Of a stretch of DNA of 17,910 nucleotides, positions 6,707-12,947 are shown in pieces (within the stretch, counting starts at the first letter, position 1; every line of letters begins with the position of its first letter). Both the position numbers and the translations under genes were made by a program. The DNA is from an uncultured Anaerotruncus sp. (GTDB taxonomy: Bacteria > Bacillota > Clostridia > Oscillospirales > CAG-272), in contig CAJLZE010000045.1 of NCBI GenBank assembly GCA_905210995.1, positions 1-17,910 on the forward strand. Direction: 5' to 3'. The notes under the pieces were generated by a model that was not told where the DNA came from, made no database searches, and saw nothing but the letters and a program-made list of their open reading frames with translations.

Positions 6707-7060
6707 TCAGTGAATACCCAATCCTATAATGATCCCCGCGATTATACCGATTATCGCCATGACCGTGAAGAATACGACACAATTTTTTATTGTGCTCAAA
6801 AGCTCCAATTCCTTATATTTGAGGAATTCCGAGATCTCGGCATCCGTCGGCTCATCGCCCAGCACGTAAAACGCGCTGTCCGACTTTGTGCCGTCGGTAT
6901 AGCTGTACGGGAACACGCCCTCGGGCAGTGTCTCGCCGTTCTTCAGCATTTCCGAATATGTCTTGTTTTCCTGCTCGGAGCACGGCACGTCACGTGTCAA
7001 TCCGTATTCCGCGCGCTTTGACATGATCGTTTTCTTTACACTGTTCTTCTGATCTCTCAT
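6707..7060 (-). CDS. Hypothetical tail-anchored membrane protein, 117 aa
   Basis: No family recognised. The first 85-90 residues are polar and charged; they include a basic N-terminus, EQENKTYSEMLKNGETLPEGV (29-49, shown as two halves EQENKTYSEM and LKNGETLPEGV) and an acidic stretch GDEPTDAEISEF (68-79). One hydrophobic helix occupies about 92-115 (VVFFTVMAIIGIIAGIIIGL), leaving two residues after it, so it would be a C-tail-anchored protein with a cytoplasmic head. GGAGG sits five nucleotides before the ATG. It is the last gene of the minus-strand stress block, 76 bp after the rubrerythrin stop with no terminator between, so co-transcription is likely. The shared bidirectional terminator lies about 27 bp after its stop. 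Confidence 0.72.
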   Translation of the reverse strand: MRDQKNSVKKTIMSKRAEYGLTRDVPCSEQENKTYSEMLKNGETLPEGVFPYSYTDGTKSDSAFYVLGDEPTDAEISEFLKYKELELLSTIKNCVVFFTVMAIIGIIAGIIIGLGIH

Positions 7061-7136
7061 TTCTTCCTCCTGCGTTTATACAAAGTCGTATTTCAACAAG
7101 GATCGGGCTAAAGCTTCGGTCGGCGGCTGATGTCTC

Positions 7137-7691
7137 TTATTTCCCGAAATATCTCTTGAGCATCCCCTCAAAGCCTCTGCCGTGGCGGGCTTCATCCTTC
7201 GCCATTTCGTGAACGGTGTCATGGATGGCGTCGTAGCCCAGCTCCTTGGCGCGCTTTGCAAGCTCGAATTTGCCGGCTGTTGCGCCGCACTCAGCCTCGC
7301 TGCGAAGCTCAAGATTTTTCTTTGTGGACGGCGTTACGACCTCGCCCAGAAGCTCGGCAAACTTTGCGGCGTGCTCGGCTTCCTCATATGCAGCCTGAAG
7401 GTAAAACGCACCCACCTCGGGATAGCCCTCACGGATAGCCTGACGGCTCATTGCGATGTACATACCCACCTCGGTGCACTCGCCCTCGAAGTTGGCTTTC
7501 AGCCCGTTATAGACCTCATCGTCGATCTTGCCCTTGGCGCCGACGCCGATAACGTGCTCGCACGCATAGTTGAGACCGTCTTCCTTGACTTCCTTGAACT
7601 TCGAACCGGGAACACCGCACTGAGGGCACTTCTCGGGCGGGTTTTCACCCTCGTAAACATAACCGCAAACGGGACATACAAACTTTTTCAT
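7137..7691 (-). CDS. rbr: Reverse rubrerythrin (rubredoxin domain N-terminal)
   Basis: 184 aa. Rubrerythrins reduce hydrogen peroxide in the cytosol of anaerobes. The rubredoxin-like iron site is at the N-terminus (CPVC at 6-9, CPQC at 23-26). The ferritin-like diiron four-helix bundle follows (about 50-182), with E70/E74, the EEAEH helix (E103, E104, H107), E134 and EARH (E167, H170) as ligand candidates. Classical rubrerythrin has the opposite order. The 'reverse' form is known from clostridia as an oxygen/peroxide-induced NADH peroxidase component. GAGGAG lies eight nucleotides before the ATG. It follows pgeF by 88 bp; the gap contains a GC-rich palindrome (7732-7751) and no clear promoter, so it may share the perR transcript or have a promoter I cannot resolve. 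Confidence 0.93.
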   Translation of the reverse strand: MKKFVCPVCGYVYEGENPPEKCPQCGVPGSKFKEVKEDGLNYACEHVIGVGAKGKIDDEVYNGLKANFEGECTEVGMYIAMSRQAIREGYPEVGAFYLQAAYEEAEHAAKFAELLGEVVTPSTKKNLELRSEAECGATAGKFELAKRAKELGYDAIHDTVHEMAKDEARHGRGFEGMLKRYFGK

Positions 7692-7731
7692 GATCTTTTC
7701 TCCTCTTTTTTGTTTTTTATATTTTCTGTTT

Positions 7732-7753
7732 CCCGCGGGATATACCGCGGGAT
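7732..7753. repeat. GC-rich palindrome/direct repeat upstream of rubrerythrin
   Basis: CCCGCGG (7732-7738), loop GATATA, CCGCGGG (7745-7751). The same bases also form two direct copies of CCGCGGGAT (7733-7741, 7745-7753) 12 bp apart. It lies 40-60 bp before the rubrerythrin start. There is no T-run on either side strong enough for a terminator; it could be an operator or a leader hairpin. Confidence 0.4.
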
Positions 7754-7779
7754 CGTTTTGGTGACTTTTTATTTATAAA

Positions 7780-8562
7780 TTATAAAACGATCGCGGCTGC
7801 CATCGTCCCGCGCCGCCCTCCGGTAGCACGGTGCGAAAAGTAAATGTCGGGGCGGCAGCAGGTGCATTCTCCGGAAATGTCGATATTTTCGGGCAGCACT
7901 CCGGCGGCGAGAAGCATGATGCGGTCAAGCTCTGTCAGATCGGCATACATTCTGCCGCCGCGGTGCGAAATTATCCGCTGCGCGATGTCGTCGCCGCACA
8001 TAAGGCGCACGCTGTCAACAAGATCGGACCTCACCTCAAAGCAGCAGTTGTGTATGCACGCTCCGAGAGCGGCGTGTATATTTTCCGGCGCGGCGCCGTG
8101 AGCGCACATCACCGAGACCGCTTCGCGCGCAATCCCTCCCGCCGAACCGCGCCAGCCCGCGTGCACGGCGGCGATAACGCCGCTTACCTCGTCACACAGC
8201 AGTATAGGCACGCAGTCGGCTACCTTCACGACCAGCACCACACCGGGACAGTCGGTAACAAAGCCGTCGGTGTCCTCAAAAAGGCTACCGCGATCAGCCG
8301 CCGTAACGTATCTCACGTTCGTCGAATGCACCTGCTTGCCTCTCACCGTGTCGGCAAAGCCGAAACCGAGCGGAGCCAGCAGCCTGTCAAAATTCTTTTC
8401 GACATTTCCCGGCTCGTCGCCGCGCTCCTCGCCGAGGTTCATGGAGGCAAGCTGCGGCGCGGTGCTCACGCCTCCCGCACGCGTTGAAAACAGGTGACGT
8501 GCCGTAATGATGTCCGATGCGTCGTATTCGACGCCGTTTTCGGCTTTTCTGCGGCAGAACAT
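7780..8562 (-). CDS. pgeF: PgeF/YfiH/LACC1-family purine nucleoside phosphorylase (peptidoglycan editing factor)
   Basis: The frame is open to 8604, but I choose the ATG at 8562, which overlaps the perR stop by one base (TAATG) and gives 260 aa, the usual length. Members of this family (YfiH, YlmD, human LACC1/FAMIN) carry a zinc-bound H-C-H site and show purine nucleoside phosphorylase and related activities. In E. coli the gene was named for excluding wrong amino acids from peptidoglycan. Visible site residues: H79 in GKQVHST, C117 in VADCVP, H134 in VHAGWRG. The C-terminal CTCCRPDIYFSHR is also typical. The one-base overlap implies translational coupling with perR; why a peroxide sensor and this enzyme are paired is unclear. 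Confidence 0.92.
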   Translation of the reverse strand: MFCRRKAENGVEYDASDIITARHLFSTRAGGVSTAPQLASMNLGEERGDEPGNVEKNFDRLLAPLGFGFADTVRGKQVHSTNVRYVTAADRGSLFEDTDGFVTDCPGVVLVVKVADCVPILLCDEVSGVIAAVHAGWRGSAGGIAREAVSVMCAHGAAPENIHAALGACIHNCCFEVRSDLVDSVRLMCGDDIAQRIISHRGGRMYADLTELDRIMLLAAGVLPENIDISGECTCCRPDIYFSHRATGGRRGTMAAAIVL

Positions 8563-8969
8563 TACTTTTCGCCTTCCCGCGCCTTGCGGCAGCAGTCGCG
8601 GCATCTGCCGTAAAAAATGAACGAATGCGAATCTATGCTGACGCCGTACTTTTCCTCGAGCAGACGGTCGATGCCGTCAGTCTCGTCGCCGCCGATATCG
8701 GAAAGTCCGTGGCAGCAGGTGCAGAAAAAGTGATTGTGATCGGCTGTCTGAGCGTCGTAGCGGATGGTCCCGTCGCCGACGTCAAGACGTATCGCATCGC
8801 CGCACTCGCAAAGCACACCGAGATTGCGGTAGACCGTCGCAAGGCTCAGCTTGGGGTAGTCTTTTTTAAGCTCATTGTACAGCCACTCGGCACTCGGATG
8901 GTAGGTAACGCTGCCGAGCAGCTCCATAAGCGCCTCGCGCTGCTTTGAATGCTTAAGCGTCTGGTTCAT
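8562..8969 (-). CDS. perR: Fur-family peroxide regulator PerR
   Basis: 135 aa, a dimeric metal-dependent DNA-binding repressor. The N-terminal winged helix (1-70) includes SLATVYRNLGVL at 42-53. The dimerisation/metal domain follows. The five regulatory-metal ligands of Bacillus PerR (H37, D85, H91, H93, D104) have counterparts of the same residue type: H24, D72, H78, H80 and D91. The Asp at the last position is typical of PerR rather than Fur. The structural zinc site is present as CTCC (83-86) and CRDC (123-126). ACGGAG lies five nucleotides before the ATG. The neighbours are fprA and reverse rubrerythrin, both peroxide/oxygen defence genes. A Fur/PerR-type box overlaps its own transcription start, so autorepression is expected. 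Zur or Fur identity is less likely but not excluded. Confidence 0.88.
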   Translation of the reverse strand: MNQTLKHSKQREALMELLGSVTYHPSAEWLYNELKKDYPKLSLATVYRNLGVLCECGDAIRLDVGDGTIRYDAQTADHNHFFCTCCHGLSDIGGDETDGIDRLLEEKYGVSIDSHSFIFYGRCRDCCRKAREGEK

Positions 8970-9042
8970 ATAAACTCCGTTTTCTTCTCCCGCGTTCCGC
9001 GAAGCCTCAGGCGGCTCGCATCCGGCAGGACTCTGTCGATAT

Positions 9043-9057
9043 CAGTAATCATTATCA
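9043..9057 (-). promoter_or_regulatory. PerR/Fur-type box at the perR start site
   Basis: On the minus strand TGATAATGATTACTG matches 11 of 14 defined positions of the 7-1-7 Fur-type repeat TGATAAT-N-ATTATCA. It starts 2 bp after the -10 box and so covers the expected transcription start. Confidence 0.65.
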
Positions 9058-9059
9058 TT

Positions 9060-9088
9060 ATTATATCACACAAACGCAGCCGTGTCAA
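9060..9088 (-). promoter_or_regulatory. Consensus sigma-A promoter of perR
   Basis: Perfect TTGACA (9083-9088), 17-nt spacer, perfect TATAAT (9060-9065) on the minus strand, in the gap between the fprA stop and perR. It gives a leader of about 80 nt. Confidence 0.9.
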
Positions 9089-9112
9089 GCCGTAAAAGCA
9101 AAGATCTTGCGA

Positions 9113-10276
9113 TCAATGTTTGGTTCCGGCAAGCTCTGCGGCGAGGCGCGATATCTGAGCGCGGCTCGCATCGTTGAGCGCCGACACGACGGTAACGCCG
9201 TTCTCCGCAAAGCCGATATCCTCGCTTTCCGCAAGCATATCACGCATAACCTTTGCCGCACGCGGCGCCCATGAACCGTTTTCAATAAAAGCAACGGTGC
9301 GCCCGCGGAATTCGCGCTCGGTAAGGCGCTCGATATAGTCGCGCACACAGGGAAAGACATCGCCGTTGTAGGTCGGCGAGGCAAGCACGAGTTTTGAATA
9401 ACGAAACGCATCGGCAACGGCTGCGGACATATCACACCTGCAAAGATCGTGCAGAACAACGTTGGCGCAGCCCGCCTCGCTCAGCCTGTCGGCAAGGAGG
9501 AGCGCCGCCTTTTTTGTGTTGCCGTAAACAGAAGCATAGGCTATAACGACGCCGGGCGTCTCGGGCTCGTATGATGCCCATGTCGAGTAAAGACCGAAAT
9601 ATCGTTCGAGCCCGTCTGTCAGCACGGGACCGTGCAGGGGGCATACAGCCGCAATATCAAGCGCCGCAGCCTTTGCGAGAAGTGCTCTGACCGGCTTGCC
9701 GTATTTCCCGACTATCCCGATATAATATCTGCGCGCCTCATCGTCCCACGCGCGGGTGCTGTCGGCGGTGGCAAAGCTGCCGAAAGCGTCGGCAGAGAAA
9801 AGGATCTTTTCGCGGCTCTCGTAGCTCACCGCGACCTCGGGCCAATGCACCATCGGCGCCGTGACAAAGGTCAGAGTGTGCTCGCCGAGCGCCAGCGCGT
9901 CGCCATCACGGACCACAACGCGCCGCCCGGAATAATCGGTGCCGAAGAACTGAGCCATCATGCGGAACGCCTGAGCGGTCGCAACAGCCGCGGCGGACGG
10001 ATATTTATCCATAAAAGCGACAATGCCCGCCGAATGATCGGGCTCCATGTGGTGGATTACAAGATAATCCGGCTGCCTGCCGCCGAGCGCTGCCTCAACA
10101 TTTTCGAGCCACTCGCCCGTAAAGTGCGCGTCAACAGTGTCGAGCACGGCTGTCTTTTCGTCGGTTATAACATATGAATTGTAGGAAATGCCGTCGGGCA
10201 CGGGGTATTGACCCTCAAAAAGATCGACCTCGCGGTCGGTCACGCCGACATAAATAATGTTGTGCGGAAGCTTCAT
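9113..10276 (-). CDS. fprA: Flavodiiron protein FprA (oxygen/nitric oxide reductase)
   Basis: 387 aa, full length for an A-class flavodiiron protein, a cytosolic four-electron oxygen (or NO) reductase of anaerobes. The N-terminal metallo-beta-lactamase domain (1-235) carries the diiron ligands: HMEPDH (H76, E78, D80, H81), H144 in MVHWPE, D163 in FSADAFG and H215 in CPLHGP. The C-terminal flavodoxin domain (240-385) shows the FMN phosphate loop ASVYGNTKKAA (248-258), APTYNGD-like SPTYNGD (300-306) and ENGSWAPRA (332-340). There is no extra rubredoxin or reductase domain, so it needs a separate electron donor. GAGAGG lies about nine nucleotides before the ATG. It has its own perfect promoter with a PerR-type box. 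It is upstream of perR on the same strand with no terminator seen between. Confidence 0.96.
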   Translation of the reverse strand: MKLPHNIIYVGVTDREVDLFEGQYPVPDGISYNSYVITDEKTAVLDTVDAHFTGEWLENVEAALGGRQPDYLVIHHMEPDHSAGIVAFMDKYPSAAAVATAQAFRMMAQFFGTDYSGRRVVVRDGDALALGEHTLTFVTAPMVHWPEVAVSYESREKILFSADAFGSFATADSTRAWDDEARRYYIGIVGKYGKPVRALLAKAAALDIAAVCPLHGPVLTDGLERYFGLYSTWASYEPETPGVVIAYASVYGNTKKAALLLADRLSEAGCANVVLHDLCRCDMSAAVADAFRYSKLVLASPTYNGDVFPCVRDYIERLTEREFRGRTVAFIENGSWAPRAAKVMRDMLAESEDIGFAENGVTVVSALNDASRAQISRLAAELAGTKH

Positions 10277-10351
10277 CTGATGTGACCTCTCGGTTTGCTG
10301 TGTATTTGGCGGCGCTGCGGGGATCTGGTTTTCAGCGCAGCGTTTTAATAA

Positions 10352-10366
10352 CGATAATTGTTATCA
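10352..10366 (-). promoter_or_regulatory. PerR/Fur-type box at the fprA start site
   Basis: CGATAATTGTTATCA (plus strand) matches 12 of 14 defined positions of the 7-1-7 Fur-type repeat. GATAA and TTATC arms are perfectly inverted around TTG. It lies 8 bp beyond the -10, over the expected transcription start. Confidence 0.7.
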
Positions 10367-10374
10367 CTATTGAT

Positions 10375-10403
10375 ATTATACACGATAATTCTTCGCGTGT
10401 CAA
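10375..10403 (-). promoter_or_regulatory. Consensus sigma-A promoter of fprA
   Basis: Perfect TTGACA (10398-10403), 17-nt spacer, perfect TATAAT (10375-10380) on the minus strand. The leader to the ATG at 10276 is about 90 nt. It has the same architecture as the perR promoter. Confidence 0.9.
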
Positions 10404-10449
10404 TAGGCTGAGAGAAAATATTTTCGGCAAATCCGGAGCAAAAATAAAT

Positions 10450-10469
10450 GATCCCGCACAAACGGGATC
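10450..10469 (-). terminator. Terminator-like hairpin upstream of fprA
   Basis: GATCCCG (10450-10456) and CGGGATC (10463-10469) with a 6-nt loop. On the minus strand it is followed by ATTTATTTTTG. It would stop minus-strand transcripts coming from the repeat region before they reach the fprA promoter. Confidence 0.6.
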
Positions 10470-10481
10470 TTTCGAAAAAAG

Positions 10482-10500
10482 AAATTTGATAATATAGCGG
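10482..10500 (+). repeat. Dispersed repeat A, copy 1
   Basis: AAATTTGATAATATAGCGG; a second copy with two differences lies at 11082-11100 in the same orientation. Confidence 0.6.
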
Positions 10501-10522
10501 AGGACTTGCCGCGCCGCATACC

Positions 10523-10594
10523 TGTAAACCATGTGTCTTCACAATTTGTAAACCATGTGTCTTCACAATTTGTAAACCATGTGCCTTCATGATT
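10523..10594. repeat. 24-bp tandem repeat, three copies
   Basis: Units at 10523-10546, 10547-10570 and 10571-10594. The first two are identical; the third differs near its end. Each unit begins TGTAAACCATGTG. The 24-bp period keeps frame and encodes an 8-residue repeat (HGLQIVKT) on the minus strand, but no credible gene contains it. It looks like a variable-number tandem repeat. Confidence 0.9.
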
Positions 10595-10633
10595 TTGAAT
10601 CATTTTGATTTGACAGAAATACGAGGTCGCCAT

Positions 10634-10660
10634 CCCCTACGGCAGTCCCAATGTAGCAGG
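10634..10660 (+). repeat. Dispersed repeat B, copy 1
   Basis: Begins CCCCTACGGC and ends ATGTAGCAGG; a related copy lies at 11041-11067 (CCCCTACGGC ... GTGTAGCTGG). The middle is divergent. Confidence 0.5.
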
Positions 10661-10680
10661 TTTAAGCTCGGAGTCTTGCC

Positions 10681-10725
10681 GAGGCTCCCTCTTGAGGGAG
10701 CTGTCGCCGAAGGCGACTGAGGGAG
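10681..10725. repeat. Palindromic intergenic repeat (REP/MITE-like)
   Basis: Two consecutive hairpins: GCTCCCTC-TT-GAGGGAGC (10684-10701) and GTCGCC-GAA-GGCGAC (10703-10717), then TGAGGGAG. From memory, this 'CCCTC...GAGGGAGCTGTC...GACTGAGGGAG' pattern is a recurrent intergenic element in clostridial genomes; the copy number in this genome cannot be judged from one window. Confidence 0.65.
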
Positions 10726-10750
10726 TAAAATTCATTAAAAGTAAAAGGAA

Positions 10751-10775
10751 GATCCCGCTGCGGCGGGATCCTTTT
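10751..10775 (+). terminator. Intrinsic terminator-like hairpin
   Basis: GATCCCGC (10751-10758), loop TGCG, GCGGGATC (10763-10770), then CTTTTTA. AAAAGG upstream makes it partly bidirectional. No gene precedes it on the plus strand, so it may belong to the repeat element or to a small RNA. Confidence 0.6.
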
Positions 10776-11040
10776 TACCACCTCATCCGCCGCGCTCGCG
10801 AGATCGAATCGTGTCAACTTTTGCGAAAGCATAAAAAAATAGTACAGCAGTGATCGACGTTTCCCGCACATCTTTATCCCGCGCCGCGGCACTTTCCCAA
10901 ACTTGGGAAGGCTCACAGAACCGTATCTTCCGTCGATCAGGGTGAAGAAAGCAAAACGGTTTTGTCTTTGATTTTGCCGACTGAATAAAGCTTATCTTTT
11001 ACTTAACGTCCGGTGGCGGAACGTCGGATAACGGCAGCCT

Positions 11041-11067
11041 CCCCTACGGCTGTTGCAGTGTAGCTGG
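11041..11067 (+). repeat. Dispersed repeat B, copy 2
   Basis: Partner of 10634-10660: same ends, divergent middle, same orientation. Confidence 0.5.
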
Positions 11068-11081
11068 GTACAGAGCGAACA

Positions 11082-11100
11082 AAATTTGATAATGTACCGG
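11082..11100 (+). repeat. Dispersed repeat A, copy 2
   Basis: AAATTTGATAATGTACCGG, 17 of 19 bases identical to 10482-10500. Confidence 0.6.
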
Positions 11101-11193
11101 CTGCATTCATGCGGTCAGGTTTAAAATTCATATTCCTTTTCTGGCCCGGCTGAGCCGACGCGGTGTTTTTTGGCTCATTTTTTGCCTTTTGGC

Positions 11194-11222
11194 TTGACTA
11201 TCCGCTGCGGAGACGCTATAAT
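11194..11222 (+). promoter_or_regulatory. Sigma-A promoter of the phosphodiesterase gene
   Basis: TTGACT (11194-11199), 17-nt spacer, consensus TATAAT (11217-11222). The spacer contains a small inverted repeat TCCGC-T-GCGGA (11201-11211). The leader to the ATG is about 70 nt. Confidence 0.85.
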
Positions 11223-11298
11223 TATAATGTGATAGAAGGGTCTTGTGCGGCGGACACTCGCCGTGCCGACCGTCCATAACAAGAAAGGATCCGTAAAA

Positions 11299-12609
11299 AT
11301 GGCACAAAGCAAAGTAATTGTCTTTTCCTGCGACGCGATGGTCTATGAGGATATAGAATATCTGCTGAGGACCAGCCCGCGCTTTCGCGACCTGTATGCC
11401 AAGGGCTCGGGCGTAAAACGCACCCGCACCATTTGGCCGTCGGTCACATATCCCTGCCACACCACCATGTCCACTGGCTGCTATCCCGACAAGCACGGTG
11501 TCGTCAACAACTCGGTGTTTCGTCCCGGACAGCTCAAAAACGTCCCGTGGACGTGGTTTGCCGACAACATAAAGTGCCCCGATGTCTTTACCGCAGCAAA
11601 GCGCGCGGGACTTACCACCGCGGCGGTCTTCTGGCCGGTTACCGCCTGCCACCCCGATATAGACTGGCTCGTAGCCGAGTACTGGCCGCAGTCACCCGAC
11701 GACACCAAAAAGGCGGCTTTCCTGCGCGCGGGCACGAGCGAGGAGCTTTATGACGAGTGCTGCGCACCGTATCTTGAAAATGTGAAGATCCGCACGCATC
11801 CCGCGACCGACGAGTTCATCGTGCGCTGCGTCTGCGATATCATAAAAAAGCATCAGCCCGACCTTCTCATGCTCCACACCGGCGACGTCGACAGCTACCG
11901 CCACAAGACCGGACTCTTTACCGAGCAGGTCACAAAGGGCGTTGTCGATACCGAAAGATGGTTCTTTGAGATAATCGAGGCGACAAAAGAAGCGGGCGTG
12001 TTTGAAAACACGAACTTCTTCCTTGTCAGCGATCACGGTCAGCTCGATATCGTCCGCAATATCAAGCCGAACGTCATGTTTGCCGATCACGGGCTCATCA
12101 CGACCGATGCCGAGGGCAACCTTACCGACTGGACCGCATACTGCCATTCCACCGGGCTTTCGGCTCAGATCAAGCTTAAGGATCCCACCGACAAAGCGGC
12201 GTGGCAGAAGACCTACGATCTGCTCAAATTCATGCGCGACGAGGGGATCTACGGTATCAGCGAGGTGCTGACGACCGAAGAAGCAGAGGCGCGCGACCAT
12301 CTCGGCGGCGACTTCTCCTTTGTCATCGAGTCGGACGGTTATACCTCCTTCTCCGAGGACTGGAAGCGCCCGATGGTCCAGCCCATGGACCTTTCCGACT
12401 ACCGCTTCGGGCGCGCCACACACGGTCACTACCCCGACAAGGGACCGCAGCCGGTCTTTTTCGGCGTCGGCCCCGACATCCGCGAGGGCATAGAGCTTGA
12501 ACGTCGCCCGACGGTCGATGAAGCGCCGACATATGCAAAGATCCTCGGTGCCGAAATGCCCTGGGCAGACGGTACCGCGATCACGGAAATACTGAAGGAC
12601 AAAAACTGA
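11299..12609 (+). CDS. Type I phosphodiesterase / nucleotide pyrophosphatase-like protein (alkaline phosphatase superfamily)
   Basis: The frame is open from 11245, but AAAGGA lies nine nucleotides before the ATG at 11299, giving 436 aa. There is no signal peptide, so it is probably cytosolic, unlike many relatives. Family members are two-metal enzymes using a threonine or serine nucleophile to cleave phosphate mono- or diesters. The set of ligands can be read off: D12 in FSCDAM, nucleophile T50 in PSVTYPCHTT, DVDSYRH (D198, H202), SDHG (D245, H246) and H375 in THGHYP. The stretch TGCYPDKHGV (59-68) is the family hallmark after the nucleophile. Substrate is not evident; nucleotide pyrophosphates, phosphonates or phospholipid head groups are all possible. 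It is monocistronic by its promoter and the hairpin at 12824. Confidence 0.85.
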   Translation: MAQSKVIVFSCDAMVYEDIEYLLRTSPRFRDLYAKGSGVKRTRTIWPSVTYPCHTTMSTGCYPDKHGVVNNSVFRPGQLKNVPWTWFADNIKCPDVFTAAKRAGLTTAAVFWPVTACHPDIDWLVAEYWPQSPDDTKKAAFLRAGTSEELYDECCAPYLENVKIRTHPATDEFIVRCVCDIIKKHQPDLLMLHTGDVDSYRHKTGLFTEQVTKGVVDTERWFFEIIEATKEAGVFENTNFFLVSDHGQLDIVRNIKPNVMFADHGLITTDAEGNLTDWTAYCHSTGLSAQIKLKDPTDKAAWQKTYDLLKFMRDEGIYGISEVLTTEEAEARDHLGGDFSFVIESDGYTSFSEDWKRPMVQPMDLSDYRFGRATHGHYPDKGPQPVFFGVGPDIREGIELERRPTVDEAPTYAKILGAEMPWADGTAITEILKDKN

Positions 12610-12823
12610 AGGCAGAGGCGGGGATTTGCCCGCCGCCGACGTCGAAAGCGAAATCGGATTTCCTTGAACGGGAATCTGAACCCCCAATTCGCGCGGGGAG
12701 CGAATTGAGAAAGTTTGAAAAGCAAAAGCCTGAGCTGCGGTGCGCTCCCGTGGGGTGCGTGCAGATTTGCAGCTTCACCGACGCCCACAAACTTCCGGCG
12801 GGTGCTCAGCCTTATTACGGACT
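12610..12823 (+). other. Structured non-coding stretch after the phosphodiesterase gene
   Basis: About 215 nt with no credible gene. It contains CAATTCGC (12685-12692) pairing with GCGAATTG (12700-12707) and further GC-rich complementary segments around 12733-12777. It ends at the strong hairpin at 12824. It may be a long 3' UTR, a small RNA released from it, or a copy of an intergenic repeat. Confidence 0.35.
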
Positions 12824-12867
12824 CCAAATAAAAAAGGACGTCCGTGAGGACGTCCGTTTTTATTTGG
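12824..12867. terminator. Shared bidirectional terminator (phosphodiesterase / tRNA-Gly)
   Basis: GGACGTCC (12836-12843), loop GTGA, GGACGTCC (12848-12855), extended by CCAAATAAAAA against TTTTTATTTGG with one mismatch. T-runs exist on both strands. On the minus strand it begins exactly at the tRNA CCA end, whose three bases form the outer pairs of the stem. Confidence 0.9.
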
Positions 12868-12938
12868 AGCAGGTAACGGGAATCGAACCCGCATAACCAG
12901 CTTGGGAAGCTGGAGTTTTGCCATTAGACTATACCTGC
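12865..12938 (-). tRNA. tRNA-Gly (anticodon CCC)
   Basis: A 74-nt tRNA with encoded CCA. The acceptor stem is GCAGGTA/TACCTGC with discriminator T. The anticodon arm is CCAGC-TTCCCAA-GCTGG, giving anticodon CCC, which reads GGG. The T arm is GCGGG-TTCGATT-CCCGT, with one G-T pair. The D arm (GTCTAATGGCAAAAC) and T discriminator resemble bacterial glycine tRNAs. It has its own promoter upstream and a hairpin terminator directly after CCA, so it is a single-gene unit. Confidence 0.96.
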
Positions 12939-12947
12939 GCTGCTATT

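Larger units (their letters stand above)
10404..11193. other. Long intergenic stretch with repeats, no convincing gene
   Basis: About 800 bp between the divergent fprA and phosphodiesterase promoters. Short open frames exist, but their peptides only translate the 24-bp tandem repeat or the palindromic repeat and lack good ribosome binding sites. Contents I can name are listed separately: two hairpin/terminator structures, the tandem repeat, a palindromic repeat element and two pairs of dispersed short repeats. I see nothing recognisable between about 10917 and 11035. Confidence 0.6.

Noticed and set aside
7771..7788. AT-rich PerR-box-like sequence before rubrerythrin
   Set aside because: It matches only about 10 of 14 positions of the Bacillus-type box, overlaps the pgeF stop codon and has no promoter beside it.
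10523..10594. Possible CRISPR array
   Set aside because: The repeats are directly abutting with no spacers, and no cas genes are present.
10345..10633. Overlapping short minus-strand frames with an 8-residue peptide repeat
   Set aside because: They are translations of the 24-bp tandem repeat in two frames and run into the fprA promoter or its upstream terminator.
10662..10916. 84-codon minus-strand open frame
   Set aside because: Much of its peptide only translates the palindromic intergenic repeat and terminator hairpin; it lacks a convincing ribosome binding site.
10277..11298. Possible replication origin at the divergent gene junction
   Set aside because: No DnaA-box cluster, no dnaA/dnaN or other origin-linked genes seen.
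11692..12687. 331-codon minus-strand open frame
   Set aside because: Shadow of the phosphodiesterase gene, produced by GC-rich codon bias.
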